A DNA stretch of 47,761 nt from Hyphomonadaceae bacterium (GCA_030158285.1 JAOATF010000125.1:1-47761), one strand, 5' to 3'; shown: positions 1-8,139, counted from the first letter of the stretch. Program-made: numbers and translations. Notes: generated by a model from the letters alone, not told the origin.

Positions 1-304
1 CGATCTCGCGCTCGGCGCGCTGCTTGGCGGAGAGGGCGCCGCGGGCGAGGTCTTCACGCCCCTTTTCCACGGCGAGCTCGGCCTTGGCAGTCCAGTCAAG
101 GCGGGACTGCTCGAGCGTGGTGATGTCACGCTCGTACTCCTTCTTGTCCGCCATCGAGCGGGCCGCAGCGGAGCGGACCTCAACGAGGCAGTCTTCCATT
201 TCCTGGATGATCAGCCGCGCGATCTTCTCGGGATCCTCGGCCTTGTCGAGCATCGCGTTGATGTTCGAGTTGATGATGTCGGACAGTCGGGAGAAAACGC
301 CCAT
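1..304 (-). CDS. pspA: Phage shock protein A, N-terminal part (runs off the window start)
   Basis: The minus strand from 304 to the window edge encodes about 101 residues starting MGVFSRLSDIINSNINAM. It continues with the DKAEDPEKIARLIIQEME segment and a charged helical stretch, which is the typical start of PspA/IM30 proteins: an amphipathic membrane-binding helix followed by a coiled coil. PspA binds stressed inner membrane and, in enterobacteria, also inhibits PspF. The C-terminal part lies outside the window. It is transcribed divergently from pspF and sits behind a strong sigma-54 promoter match at 572-591, with a 45-aa membrane ORF in between. Identity is very likely; full length cannot be judged. 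Confidence 0.93.
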   Translation of the reverse strand, partial: MGVFSRLSDIINSNINAMLDKAEDPEKIARLIIQEMEDCLVEVRSAAARSMADKKEYERDITTLEQSRLDWTAKAELAVEKGREDLARGALSAKQRAEREI

Positions 305-389
305 ATCAGAACCTTTCGTCGTAATCTTCTCGGGGGATGGTCTTCTTGTCGGTAGTCTTCGTGTGCCGATGAAGTCGTGTGGTGGGAGG

Positions 390-527
390 TCAGAAGAGGA
401 TGCGCGCGATCAGGAAGCCGGCGATAAAGAAGCCCCAGCTTTCGAACGGTCTCCGACCCATCCAGCTTCCAAAACGTCCCAGTGGGCTGGGCTTCTCGTA
501 GGGATCGCGGTGGTCGGAGTAGCGCAT
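390..527 (-). CDS. 45-aa single-pass membrane protein, first ORF of the psp transcript
   Basis: An ATG at 527 opens a 45-codon frame ending in TGA at 390-392. It has a good AGGAG ribosome site a few bases upstream. The product starts MRYSDHRDPYEKPSPLGRF, has a positively charged middle (GRRPF) and ends in a short hydrophobic helix (WGFFIAGFLIARILF). That pattern suggests a small inner-membrane protein with its N-terminus inside. It lies between the sigma-54 promoter at 572-591 and pspA, so it should be co-induced with pspA. I do not recognise the family. It could play a PspB- or PspD-like accessory role, but this is inference from position and topology only. The clean start, ribosome site and amino-acid composition argue for a real gene. 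Confidence 0.72.
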   Translation of the reverse strand: MRYSDHRDPYEKPSPLGRFGSWMGRRPFESWGFFIAGFLIARILF

Positions 528-571
528 CTTTAGCTCCTGTGGTCGCCGGTGTGTTCCCAGCGTACAGAGTT

Positions 572-591
572 GATTGCAACGGGCGTGCCAA
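572..591 (-). promoter_or_regulatory. Sigma-54 promoter for the psp operon
   Basis: Read on the minus strand, 591 to 572 gives TTGGCACG, four bases, then TTGCAATC. This matches the sigma-54 -24/-12 consensus (TGGCACG-N4-TTGC) essentially perfectly, with GG and GC elements at the correct spacing. Transcription would start near 563 and run into the 45-aa ORF and pspA. The divergent neighbour pspF encodes the matching enhancer-binding activator. Confidence 0.88.
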
Positions 592-660
592 GTTTCTGGT
601 AACTATTAGACGCCTTGTTTTATCTCGGTTTTCGAAGTTCAGGGCTGTGGACAGGTAAGA

Positions 661-697
661 AATTTGGTGAAAACCGCCACGCTCTTATTGGCAAATT
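661..697. promoter_or_regulatory. Possible PspF enhancer (UAS): AATTTG/CAAATT inverted repeat
   Basis: AATTTG at 661-666 and CAAATT at 692-697 form an inverted pair in an AT-richer patch of the pspA-pspF intergenic region. It lies roughly 100-130 bases upstream of the predicted pspA start, the distance range where PspF binds in E. coli. It also lies just upstream of pspF, which would allow autoregulation. Support is position and symmetry only. Confidence 0.3.
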
Positions 698-724
698 AAG
701 CCGCGTGATGGTAATTCTCGCCAC

Positions 725-1813
725 ATGGCCTCACCCTCTCCTCCCGACCTGATCGGACAGTCCGCGACCTGGCTGGAAAGCCTGGAGCGCGTGTCGATCG
801 CGGCGCTGGTCGAGCGGCCAATCCTGGTGATCGGGGAGCGGGGAACCGGCAAGGAGCTGATCGCCGAGCGCCTGCACTACCTGTCGCCCCGCTGGGACAA
901 GCCGTTCGTGAAGGTGAATTGCGGGGCGCTGTCGCAGGACCTGCTGGATTCAGAACTGTTCGGGCACGAGGCCGGATCGTTCACCGGCGCCACCAAGCGG
1001 CGGCAGGGGCGCTTCGAGCAGGCCGATGGCGGCACGCTGTTTCTCGACGAGATCGCAACCGCCTCGCTGCAGGTGCAGGAGAAGCTGTTGCGCGTGGTGG
1101 AATACGGGCAGTTCCAGCGGCTGGGCGGCGAAGACACGATCGAGGTGGATGTCCGCATCGTGGCGGCGACGAACGTCGACCTGCCGGCGCGCGCCAGCGA
1201 AGGGCGGTTTCGCGCCGACTTGCTGGACCGGCTGGCGTTCGACGTGATCACGCTGGCGCCGCTGCGGGCGCGGCCGGAGGACATCATCCTGCTGGCGGAG
1301 TATTTCGGGCAGCGCATCGCCCGCGAGCTGGAGGGCGATTTCCCCGGCTGGTCGCGCGACGCTCTGGAGGCGATGTGCGGCCATGACTGGCCCGGCAATG
1401 TGCGCGAGCTGCGCAATGCCGCGGAGCGGGCGACGTTCCGCACCATGGCGGCGCAGGCCAATGGCGCAGCCCTGGGGCCGGTGACGCTGTCGACCGACAT
1501 GCTCGATCCGTTCAACTCGCCCTGGCGGCCGGCGAAGGACCTCTCCACCCCACCGGAGCCGGCGCGTGCGGCCCCTGCCCCGGCGGCGGCTTCACCTGTT
1601 GCGGCACAAGCGCCGGCGGCACCGCAGGGGCCGACGGATTTCAACGCAACCATCGCCGAGCTTGAGAAGAAGCTGATCGAAGCAGCGCTGGAAACCTGCC
1701 GGGGACACCAGAAGAAAGCCGCAGACCATCTGGGCCTCAGCTATCACCAGATGCGCGGGCTTTTGCGCAAGTACGGCTATGGCAAGGACGCCGCGCCGGA
1801 CGCCGAGCAGTAA
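725..1813 (+). CDS. pspF: PspF, sigma-54-dependent activator of the phage shock response
   Basis: The 362-aa protein has the PspF layout: no N-terminal regulatory domain, an AAA+ domain from about residue 5 to 240, an Ala/Pro linker, and a C-terminal Fis-type helix-turn-helix (KKAADHLGLSYHQMRGLLRK). Visible motifs are Walker A GERGTGKE near residue 37, Walker B GGTLFLDEI, the RADLLDRLAFDV arginine-finger region and WPGNVREL. The sigma-54 contact loop reads GSFTGA (residues 84-89) instead of the usual GAFTGA. PspF binds upstream of pspA and drives sigma-54 RNA polymerase by ATP hydrolysis; free PspA normally restrains it. Divergent orientation to pspA with a sigma-54 site between supports the assignment. 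No strong ribosome site precedes the ATG. Confidence 0.93.
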   Translation: MASPSPPDLIGQSATWLESLERVSIAALVERPILVIGERGTGKELIAERLHYLSPRWDKPFVKVNCGALSQDLLDSELFGHEAGSFTGATKRRQGRFEQADGGTLFLDEIATASLQVQEKLLRVVEYGQFQRLGGEDTIEVDVRIVAATNVDLPARASEGRFRADLLDRLAFDVITLAPLRARPEDIILLAEYFGQRIARELEGDFPGWSRDALEAMCGHDWPGNVRELRNAAERATFRTMAAQANGAALGPVTLSTDMLDPFNSPWRPAKDLSTPPEPARAAPAPAAASPVAAQAPAAPQGPTDFNATIAELEKKLIEAALETCRGHQKKAADHLGLSYHQMRGLLRKYGYGKDAAPDAEQ

Positions 1814-1921
1814 CGGTTGGCAGTAACCTCTGATTCACGAAATTCATTGGATCCGGCAAGGCTCCCGTAAACCTCCTTTGCTAGGGATGAAGCGAATAGC
1901 CGCTGGGAGGCTTTCGCCGGC

Positions 1922-2785
1922 ATGCATCTGCGCCTGCCATTTCTGGGCCTCGACTTCGATCCGCTGAGCGTGGACGAAACCGCTGCCGCCATGGCGTGGC
2001 GCGCGCGCAAGCTTGCGCCGTTTGCCTATGTCACGACGCCGAATGTCGATCACATGGTGCGGCTGGATGCAGCGCCGCAGCTCCGCGCGGTCTATGATGG
2101 CGCGTGGCTGAATGTGTGCGACAGCCGGATCATCGAGGCGTTCGCTGAAGCTTCCTATCTCACCCTGCCCGCCGCGCCCGGTTCGGACATCACCGCGCGG
2201 CTCTTCGCCGACCACATCAAGCCATATGACCGCGTGGTGGTGATCGGTGGATCGCAGGCGGTGATCGATGCGCTGCGGACAAAATTCGGACTGCTGGATC
2301 TGCGCTGGCTCGATGCGCCGATGGGACTGCGCGAGGACGCCGAAGCGCGGGCGAAGTGCGTTGCGTTCATTCGCGAGAACCCGGCGCCGTTCGTGTTCCT
2401 CGCCGTGGGCTCGCCGCAGCAGGAGATGATTGCGCTCGAGGCGATGCTTTCGGGCAAATGCGCGGGCGTGGCGATCTGCTGTGGCGCATCGCTGGAATTC
2501 CTGACGGGGCATGTTGCGCGCGCGCCGGAATGGATGCGGACGCGGCGGCTGGAATGGCTGCACAGGCTGGCCAGCGAGCCGGGCCGGCTGTGGCGGCGCT
2601 ATCTTGTAGACGGGCCGCGCATCTTCCTGATCTGGTATCGCTGGCGCTCGGCCCCCTACAATCCTTTGACGCCGGCCAATGACATGGCAGTGTCTCCCGC
2701 GCTGGGGGACACGCATGAGCACGTCGGAGCGGCTCTATCTGTATTGGGATCCGGCGATCGACGGAGCATTCCGCCGGCGGCTTGA
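1922..2785 (+). CDS. WecG/TagA/CpsF-family glycosyltransferase
   Basis: This 287-aa protein carries family hallmarks: TPNVDHMVRL near residue 38, a central Rossmann-like segment (RVVVIGGSQAVIDAL), the VGSPQQE motif near residue 160, and a C-terminal RRLEWLHRL...RRYLVDGP region. WecG/TagA enzymes transfer ManNAc-type sugars from UDP donors to undecaprenyl-linked acceptors in surface glycan synthesis; the sugar used here cannot be told. The ATG follows a GGGAGG ribosome site. The last 24 codons overlap the next gene, so the extreme C-terminus (after the WYRW segment) is probably unstructured. No other polysaccharide genes adjoin it, so its pathway is unclear. Confidence 0.85.
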   Translation: MHLRLPFLGLDFDPLSVDETAAAMAWRARKLAPFAYVTTPNVDHMVRLDAAPQLRAVYDGAWLNVCDSRIIEAFAEASYLTLPAAPGSDITARLFADHIKPYDRVVVIGGSQAVIDALRTKFGLLDLRWLDAPMGLREDAEARAKCVAFIRENPAPFVFLAVGSPQQEMIALEAMLSGKCAGVAICCGASLEFLTGHVARAPEWMRTRRLEWLHRLASEPGRLWRRYLVDGPRIFLIWYRWRSAPYNPLTPANDMAVSPALGDTHEHVGAALSVLGSGDRRSIPPAA

Positions 2786-3770
2786 ACGCGCGCTGGGCGG
2801 ACTGAAGGTCGACTGCGCCGATGGCGACGTGGTGGATCCCGATCCCGACAATCCGGGTGTGGTGATGGCGCTGGCGTCAGCTGCGGGCGGATGGGCGCTG
2901 CCTGCGCGCGCCGACATCATCGTGCAGGCGGGGCCGGGAGAGTTTCCGGCGGGCACGCAGGCGCTGCGGCTGGACGCCAACGACATCGAAGGCGAGACGC
3001 CGCGGTGGGGGCGCTTCCTGGAGAAGCTGCGCGGGACGCTGGGCATGGCGAGCCTTGCCCTGCCGCAGGAAGACATGGCGCTGAAGCTGGACGAGGCGAC
3101 GCGGCGCGCCGACGAGAGCGCGGCGGCGCTGGCGACGGCGCGGCTGGGCGAGGCCAATGCGATCCGCGAGCGCGATCGGTTGCGCGCGGATCTTGTTGCG
3201 GCGCGGGGCGAGCTTGAGACGCTGAAGGGTGACAATGCGCGGCTGACCGAGATCAACGCGGCGGGCGCCTTCGCGATTGGTCAGGCGCCGGAAGACGTGC
3301 GGCCGATGATTGCCGCGGGACGCGAGCACGCAGCAAGAGCGCAACTGGCGGCGGCGCGGGCGGCGGAAGCGGCGGCGATGTATCCGGGCGTGATCGCGTG
3401 GGCAGGCGTGGCGAGCTATTCCGGCGAATGCCGCAACGGGAAGCCGCACGGCTTCGGCGTGATGGCGTTCAACACGGGCCGGGACGACGGCGCGCATTAC
3501 CGGGGCGAGTTCGACAACGGCCAGCGCGCCGGACTTGGCATTGGCGACTCGGGCGACGGGCTGGTGTGGTCTGGCAACTGGAAGAATGACGAGGCGTGCG
3601 GTGATGGCGTGCTGGAAGCGCCTGATGGCCGGCGCTTCGAGGGCAGCGTGAAGCCGGACGCGGATGGCGCGCCGAAGCCGGATCGCGGATGGACGTGGGG
3701 CACGCAACCAGCGAAGCGCGTCAAGGTGCATGAGCCCGCGCCACGCACCCTGCCCGCGCCGGCGAAATAG
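2715..3770 (+). CDS. MORN-repeat protein with central coiled coil
   Basis: A 351-aa protein starting MSTSERLYLYWDPAID. The first 110 residues are an unrecognised domain. Residues about 120-185 are rich in Ala, Glu and Arg and look like a coiled coil (ERDRLRADLVAARGELETLK). From about residue 234 to 310 there are three to four MORN-type repeats (YSGECRNGKPHGFGVM, YRGEFDNGQRAGLGIG, WSGNWKNDEACGDGVL). MORN repeats often mediate membrane or lipid association or scaffolding. No signal peptide is seen. The chosen ATG at 2715 has a GGGGGA ribosome site and lies inside the 3' end of the upstream glycosyltransferase gene, a 71-base overlap that suggests translational coupling. An in-frame ATG at 2679 is possible but lacks a good site. 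Confidence 0.75.
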   Translation: MSTSERLYLYWDPAIDGAFRRRLERALGGLKVDCADGDVVDPDPDNPGVVMALASAAGGWALPARADIIVQAGPGEFPAGTQALRLDANDIEGETPRWGRFLEKLRGTLGMASLALPQEDMALKLDEATRRADESAAALATARLGEANAIRERDRLRADLVAARGELETLKGDNARLTEINAAGAFAIGQAPEDVRPMIAAGREHAARAQLAAARAAEAAAMYPGVIAWAGVASYSGECRNGKPHGFGVMAFNTGRDDGAHYRGEFDNGQRAGLGIGDSGDGLVWSGNWKNDEACGDGVLEAPDGRRFEGSVKPDADGAPKPDRGWTWGTQPAKRVKVHEPAPRTLPAPAK

Positions 3771-3771
3771 C

Positions 3772-5280
3772 CTAGCCGCCCATCGCCATCATGATCTGGG
3801 CGTAGCCCTTGATCATGCGGCCGAGATTGTCGACGGACAGGCGTTCGTTGGTGCCGTGGAAGCCGTTGAGATCCGCATCGTCGTAGATGGCGGGGGCGAA
3901 GCGGTAGATCGCGTCCTTGCTGATAGCGGAGGCGTAGCGCGCGTCGGTGGCGCCGATGACGAGGGCGGGCGCGACGGGGACATTACCTCCGTTTGGGCCG
4001 CCGCCGGTGGAGCGCGCGACGGCTTCGAGGACGCGGTAGGCTTCGCTGGAGGTGGAGGAGACGGGCGAGGGTTCGGAGCCGATGCCGTCTTCGTACTGGG
4101 CGATGGTGAGGCCCTCAATGTGGGACGTGACGTCCTTCACGTGCTGCGTGACGGAGGCAACGCTGTCGTTCGGGTGGATGCGGAAGTTGACGACGGCGCT
4201 GGCGCGTTGCGGCAAAACGTTGTCCTTGATCGAGCCGTTCAGCATCGTCGGCGCGGTCGTGGTGCGGACGATGGCGTTGGCGGAAGCGTCGCTGCTGACC
4301 TGGCCGGTGATAACGGAGCCGAGCAGCCACTGGTTGGCGAAGGCCATGCGGGTGACAAACGGGAGATCTGCGGAGACGCCCTGGATCATCTCGTTGAAGG
4401 GCGGCGCGGAGAGATCTGCCGGCATCTGTTTTTCTTCCAGCGCGACGAGTGCGCGGGCGATGCGCACCGCGCCGCTTTCGCGCGGCGGGCGCGACGAGTG
4501 GCCGCCTTCGGTGGTCGCCGTGATCTGGAGGGAGATGTAACCTTTTTCAGCAACGCCGATGAGGGCGGCGGGTTTGCCGGTGAGCGGGAAGTTGCCGAGG
4601 ACAGCAAAACCTTCGTCGAGCACCATGGCGGGCGTGACGTTGCGCGATTTCAGCAGCGCGAAGATTTCCTGCGCACCCTTGCCCGAGACTTCCTCGTCAT
4701 GACCGAAGGCGAAGATGATGGTGCGCTTGGGGCTAAAGCCGGATTTGGCGAGGGCGTCGCCCGCTTCGAGGATGGCGATGAGCGAGCCTTTGTCGTCCAT
4801 CGCGCCGCGGCCCCAGATGTAGCCGTCCGCGACAACGCCGCCGAACGGGCCGTGCGTCCAGTCGGCATCGGTGCCGGGGTTCACGGGCACAACGTCCTGG
4901 TGGGCCATGAGGATAACGGGCGGGAGCGAGGGATCGGTTCCGGTCCACGTCATCAGCATGGCGTGGGTGAGGACTTTCTCCATCGTCATGCGCGTGAAGA
5001 TGGCGGGATAGCGCGCCTGCAGCGCGGCATGGAGATCGATCCACGGCTGGTCTGCGCCGGGCTGCGGATCGCCGGCGGTCGTCGTGACCGTCTGGATGCG
5101 GATGGCGGCGCCAAGCATTTCGGCGGCGGCGTTGACATCGACCGCGGGCGGTTCGGGTAGCGTGATGGCGGCCTGCGCATCGGCCTTCGGGCCGAACTGC
5201 ATCGTGCGCCACATGACAACGCCGACCAGCAACGCGATGGCCAGCGCCACGCCGCCAAGGATTTTCCAGACCAGTTTCAT
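3772..5280 (-). CDS. Membrane-anchored M20 family metallopeptidase (carboxypeptidase S type)
   Basis: The 502-aa product begins with one hydrophobic segment (residues about 7-24), predicted as an N-terminal anchor placing the enzyme in the periplasm. M20 metal-site motifs are clear: MAHQDVVPV with H127 and D129, GRGAMDDKG with the bridging D162, and GHDEEVSGKG with the catalytic pair E196-E197. Later come the dimerisation-domain motif GGHSSRPP and a C-terminal GFHGTNERLSVDNL carrying the last histidine ligand. Family members hydrolyse di-/oligopeptides or N-acyl amino acids with two zinc ions; substrate here is unknown. It converges on the MORN gene with one base between the ends. Confidence 0.9.
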   Translation of the reverse strand: MKLVWKILGGVALAIALLVGVVMWRTMQFGPKADAQAAITLPEPPAVDVNAAAEMLGAAIRIQTVTTTAGDPQPGADQPWIDLHAALQARYPAIFTRMTMEKVLTHAMLMTWTGTDPSLPPVILMAHQDVVPVNPGTDADWTHGPFGGVVADGYIWGRGAMDDKGSLIAILEAGDALAKSGFSPKRTIIFAFGHDEEVSGKGAQEIFALLKSRNVTPAMVLDEGFAVLGNFPLTGKPAALIGVAEKGYISLQITATTEGGHSSRPPRESGAVRIARALVALEEKQMPADLSAPPFNEMIQGVSADLPFVTRMAFANQWLLGSVITGQVSSDASANAIVRTTTAPTMLNGSIKDNVLPQRASAVVNFRIHPNDSVASVTQHVKDVTSHIEGLTIAQYEDGIGSEPSPVSSTSSEAYRVLEAVARSTGGGPNGGNVPVAPALVIGATDARYASAISKDAIYRFAPAIYDDADLNGFHGTNERLSVDNLGRMIKGYAQIMMAMGG

Positions 5281-5453
5281 CGTCGCATCCCGCCAGACGT
5301 TTCACCCGCGCAGCATCTAAGACAGCGTCAGGCGGGTGCGGTCAACTTGCAGCGCGCAATGAAAAAATGTGGCACATGCGCGCTACGCCTCGTCTATACC
5401 GGCGGTGCCACAGCAAGCTGACTATTGAACTCGACCGATCACGGAACGCACCC

Positions 5454-6104
5454 ATGACGCTTCGCCTCTACATGCATCCCCTGTCGTCCTACTGCTGGAA
5501 GACGCTGATCGCGCTCTATGACACGGGTGTTCCGTTCGAGCAGGAGATCGTCGACCTGCAGGATCCGGACGCGCGCGAAGCCTTTGTGCGGATGACGCCG
5601 CTGGGCAAGTTTCCGGTGATCGTGGACGAGGATGCCGGCAAGGCCTTCCCGGAATCCAGCATCATCATCGAATACCTGGCGACGAAATATCCGTCAGCGG
5701 CGAAGCTGCTGCCTGCCGACAAGGACCTTGCGCTGCGCGTGCGCCTGTCCGACCGGTTCTACGATCTTTATGTGCACGACAAGATGCAGCGCATTGTCGG
5801 CGACAGGATCAGGCCGGCAGACCAAAGGGATCCAGCGGGCGTTGCGCGCAATCATGCGGAGCTGGAGATCGCGCTGGCGCTGGTGGACCGCGACATGGCG
5901 GAAGGCGGCTGGGCCACGGGCCTCACCTTCACGATGGCGGACTGCGCGGCGGCGCCGGCGCTGTACTATGCCAACCAGGTTGCGCCGTTCGGCGACAAGC
6001 ATCCCGGCGCGGCGCGTTATCTCGACAGGTTGATGGCGCGGCCATCGTTCGCGCGTGTGCTGGAAGAAGCTGCGCCGTATTTCGCGATGTTCCCTAAGGA
6101 CTAG
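5454..6104 (+). CDS. Glutathione S-transferase family protein
   Basis: The 216-aa protein has an N-terminal thioredoxin-fold domain (MTLRLYMHPLSSYCWK) with a Ser/Cys-containing active-site loop at residues 11-14. The cis-proline stretch LGKFPVIVDEDAG and the glutathione-contact motif ESSIIIEYL follow. The rest is an alpha-helical C-terminal domain with the conserved FTMADCAAAPAL segment. Length matches cytosolic GSTs. The start at 5454 gives the canonical N-terminus; an upstream in-frame ATG at 5367 would add about 29 residues unlike the family. Specific substrate is unknown. Its stop lies 9 bases from the convergent membrane-protein gene. Confidence 0.9.
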   Translation: MTLRLYMHPLSSYCWKTLIALYDTGVPFEQEIVDLQDPDAREAFVRMTPLGKFPVIVDEDAGKAFPESSIIIEYLATKYPSAAKLLPADKDLALRVRLSDRFYDLYVHDKMQRIVGDRIRPADQRDPAGVARNHAELEIALALVDRDMAEGGWATGLTFTMADCAAAPALYYANQVAPFGDKHPGAARYLDRLMARPSFARVLEEAAPYFAMFPKD

Positions 6105-6113
6105 AGGCGACGG

Positions 6114-7559
6114 TCAGTCGAGAATGCCGGAGAGGCGCGGGGGCGTGGGGCGCCCCGTGCCTTTCGATGCGCGGTGATTGCCGCCGCCGCTGCCGCCGCC
6201 CTGCCCGGCGACGCGCATCAGCGTGAGGAAGACGATGCCGAGATCGACGGCGAGGCTCGCGAAGAGCGCGAGGAACGCCTTGTCGTCGAACACGAACGTC
6301 TCGTCGCCCTTGATGTCGACGCCGACGGCGCCGGCGAGCCAGCCGATGAGGCCGAAGAAAGCGGCGCGCGTGGCTTTCGCGCCTTCGAGGAATTCGAAGG
6401 GCGGGACGGCGACGTCTTCGACGGCGCGGACTTTTGTGGCGGCGGAGAGAAGCTTTTCGCTGAGTACGACATCCCAGCAATAGCCTGGATCGGCGGCGCG
6501 TGCGGGATCGGGCGAGCCGGGACGCGCGGGGTCGGCGCCGACTTCGGAGGCGAGCTGAGTGAGGCGCGCGGCGAAGGTTTCGGCATGGAGGGCGCGCAGG
6601 TCGTTGGCTTTGGCGGCGAAGGTGCGGGCGTCTTCATGGACGGAGGTGAACAGCGTGCGGCGCTCGGCGGAAGGGAGTTGCGGCGCGCGGGCGAGCTTTT
6701 CGAGGAGTGCGCGGTCAGCTGCGGGCGCGGCGGTGGGGACGGCGCCGCGAGCGAGCGCGTCGGCCTGCAGCCTCAGGTGCGCGCCTTGCTGGGCGATGGG
6801 ATCGATCCACGCGCCGCGTAGTTCGGCGCTGAGGCTGCGCGCGCGGTCGGCGAAGCTGAAGCGGCTGCGCATCAGCGGGCCTTCGCCGGGCGTCGAGCCG
6901 GGACGATTGGCGCAGGTGCGGCCTTCGGCGGCTTCCTGATCTGCTCGGGTAGACGCTGTGTCGGCCGCTTCGCGCATGGCTGTGTCGGCAGCCGACGCGG
7001 CGCCGGCGGCGCGTTCGACCGCGCCGGCCATATCGGCCGTGACAGCCACGAACTGCGTGCGGGTGAATTCCTGTCCGGCCAGCTCCTTCCAGAAGAAACC
7101 GTAGCCGAAGCCGACCGACCAGACGGCGAACAGGAGGTAGAACACGAAGGAGACGAGCCTCACCCACCAGGGCCGGCCTTGCTCCACCAGGTTGTGCAGC
7201 GCCACCACCATCGCGCTGACGACGAAGAGCGTGGTCGCGACGGTGAGGGCAAGTTCGAGGGGCGAGAGTTCGCCGGTTTCCGTGCCTGCGGCGCGCAGGT
7301 CCGCGAAGCCGAGGCCGGTCGCCAGTACGGACAGCAGGAAGAAGCCCCACAGAGCGAAGCCAGAGAGGCCGCGCAGCGAGAAGGGCGCTGTCAGCCAGCG
7401 CCATGCGCCCCCGCCCGCTCTGCGCCCCACATGTCGGCGTCCCACACCCCGTCCCGCCACGTTTCGCCCCCGCAAGGCGACCAGCCTAGCCTCGGCAAAC
7501 GGCGCGCGCCCAGCTGATTCTGCCCGGTCGGGCATCGCCGCCGCCGCGAAAGCCGCCAT
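6114..7559 (-). CDS. Unrecognised multi-pass membrane protein with large soluble middle domain
   Basis: A long, clean frame of about 481 residues that I cannot assign to a family. After a basic N-terminus there are three hydrophobic helices (first about GFALWGFFLLSVLATGLGF, then LALTVATTLFVVSAMVVAL, then LVSFVFYLLFAVWSVGFGYG). A soluble, mostly helical Ala/Arg-rich region of about 230 residues follows, then two further hydrophobic helices (AAFFGLIGWLAGAVG and AFLALFASLAVDLGIVFL) and a Gly/Ser-rich basic tail. Alternating helix and loop structure favours a true gene over a shadow frame. The start is uncertain: ATG 7559 was chosen; TTG 7577, ATG 7535 and several GTGs around 7445-7475 are alternatives, and none has a strong ribosome site. 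The soluble domain might sense or scaffold; this is a guess. Confidence 0.7.
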   Translation of the reverse strand: MAAFAAAAMPDRAESAGRAPFAEARLVALRGRNVAGRGVGRRHVGRRAGGGAWRWLTAPFSLRGLSGFALWGFFLLSVLATGLGFADLRAAGTETGELSPLELALTVATTLFVVSAMVVALHNLVEQGRPWWVRLVSFVFYLLFAVWSVGFGYGFFWKELAGQEFTRTQFVAVTADMAGAVERAAGAASAADTAMREAADTASTRADQEAAEGRTCANRPGSTPGEGPLMRSRFSFADRARSLSAELRGAWIDPIAQQGAHLRLQADALARGAVPTAAPAADRALLEKLARAPQLPSAERRTLFTSVHEDARTFAAKANDLRALHAETFAARLTQLASEVGADPARPGSPDPARAADPGYCWDVVLSEKLLSAATKVRAVEDVAVPPFEFLEGAKATRAAFFGLIGWLAGAVGVDIKGDETFVFDDKAFLALFASLAVDLGIVFLTLMRVAGQGGGSGGGNHRASKGTGRPTPPRLSGILD

Positions 7560-7671
7560 CACGACGTTTTTAGCCAACCTGTGGCTTCCCGGCCCAATCA
7601 GGGCGGGGTCGGTCCCAAATTACACCCATCCGGCGGTGGAGCCTGTCGCGTGCGTGCTCTATCCGGGGAGG

Positions 7672-8118
7672 ATGAGCGACACGCCCTATATCGGCCGAAT
7701 CGTAGACGGTGAGCACCTGCTGCCGGTACGGGTCTATTACGAGGACACGGATTTCACGGGCGTGGTCTACCACGCCGGCTATCTGCGGTTTTTCGAGCGC
7801 GGGCGCTCTGAAATGCTGCGTGTCATGGGCGTGCCGCCGGGCCAGCCGGACCACGGGATTTTCGCTGTTACGCGGATCACCATCGACTATCGCGCCCCTG
7901 CCCGCATCCACGACGCCCTGCTGGTCAAGACGTCGTTTGCCGGCATGAAGGGCCCCCGCCTTAACTTCCGGCAGACGGTTGAGCGCGAGGGTATGCTGCT
8001 GACAGAGGCGGAGGTTGTTGCAGTGGCGATTCACCCCGATGGACGGGCCCGAAAACCTTCCGCTGCGGAATTGGCGCACTGGGCTGCCCATGCAACACCC
8101 TCGCGGAATAGCCCCTGA
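7672..8118 (+). CDS. ybgC: YbgC, Tol-Pal-associated acyl-CoA thioesterase
   Basis: The 148-aa hotdog-fold protein contains the 4HBT signature YYEDTDFTGVVYHAGYLRFF, with D27 as the expected catalytic aspartate, and a second strand ITIDYRAPARIHD. YbgC hydrolyses short or long acyl-CoA and is the classic first gene of the tol-pal cluster. GGGGAGG lies just upstream of the ATG at 7672. It is 130 bases upstream of tolQ on the same strand. Confidence 0.95.
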   Translation: MSDTPYIGRIVDGEHLLPVRVYYEDTDFTGVVYHAGYLRFFERGRSEMLRVMGVPPGQPDHGIFAVTRITIDYRAPARIHDALLVKTSFAGMKGPRLNFRQTVEREGMLLTEAEVVAVAIHPDGRARKPSAAELAHWAAHATPSRNSP

Positions 8119-8139
8119 AGCCCCGGGGAATCGCCGGTA

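Noticed and set aside
211-591. 126-codon minus-strand frame over the pspA start
   Set aside because: It overlaps the PspA N-terminus and the sigma-54 promoter in a different frame. The 45-aa frame inside the region has the ribosome site and protein-like composition instead.
3664-5160. Long plus-strand open frame of 498 codons across the M20 peptidase gene
   Set aside because: It is antisense to a protein with all M20 motifs. Its composition (Gly/Asp/Arg-rich repeats) is that of a GC-rich shadow frame.
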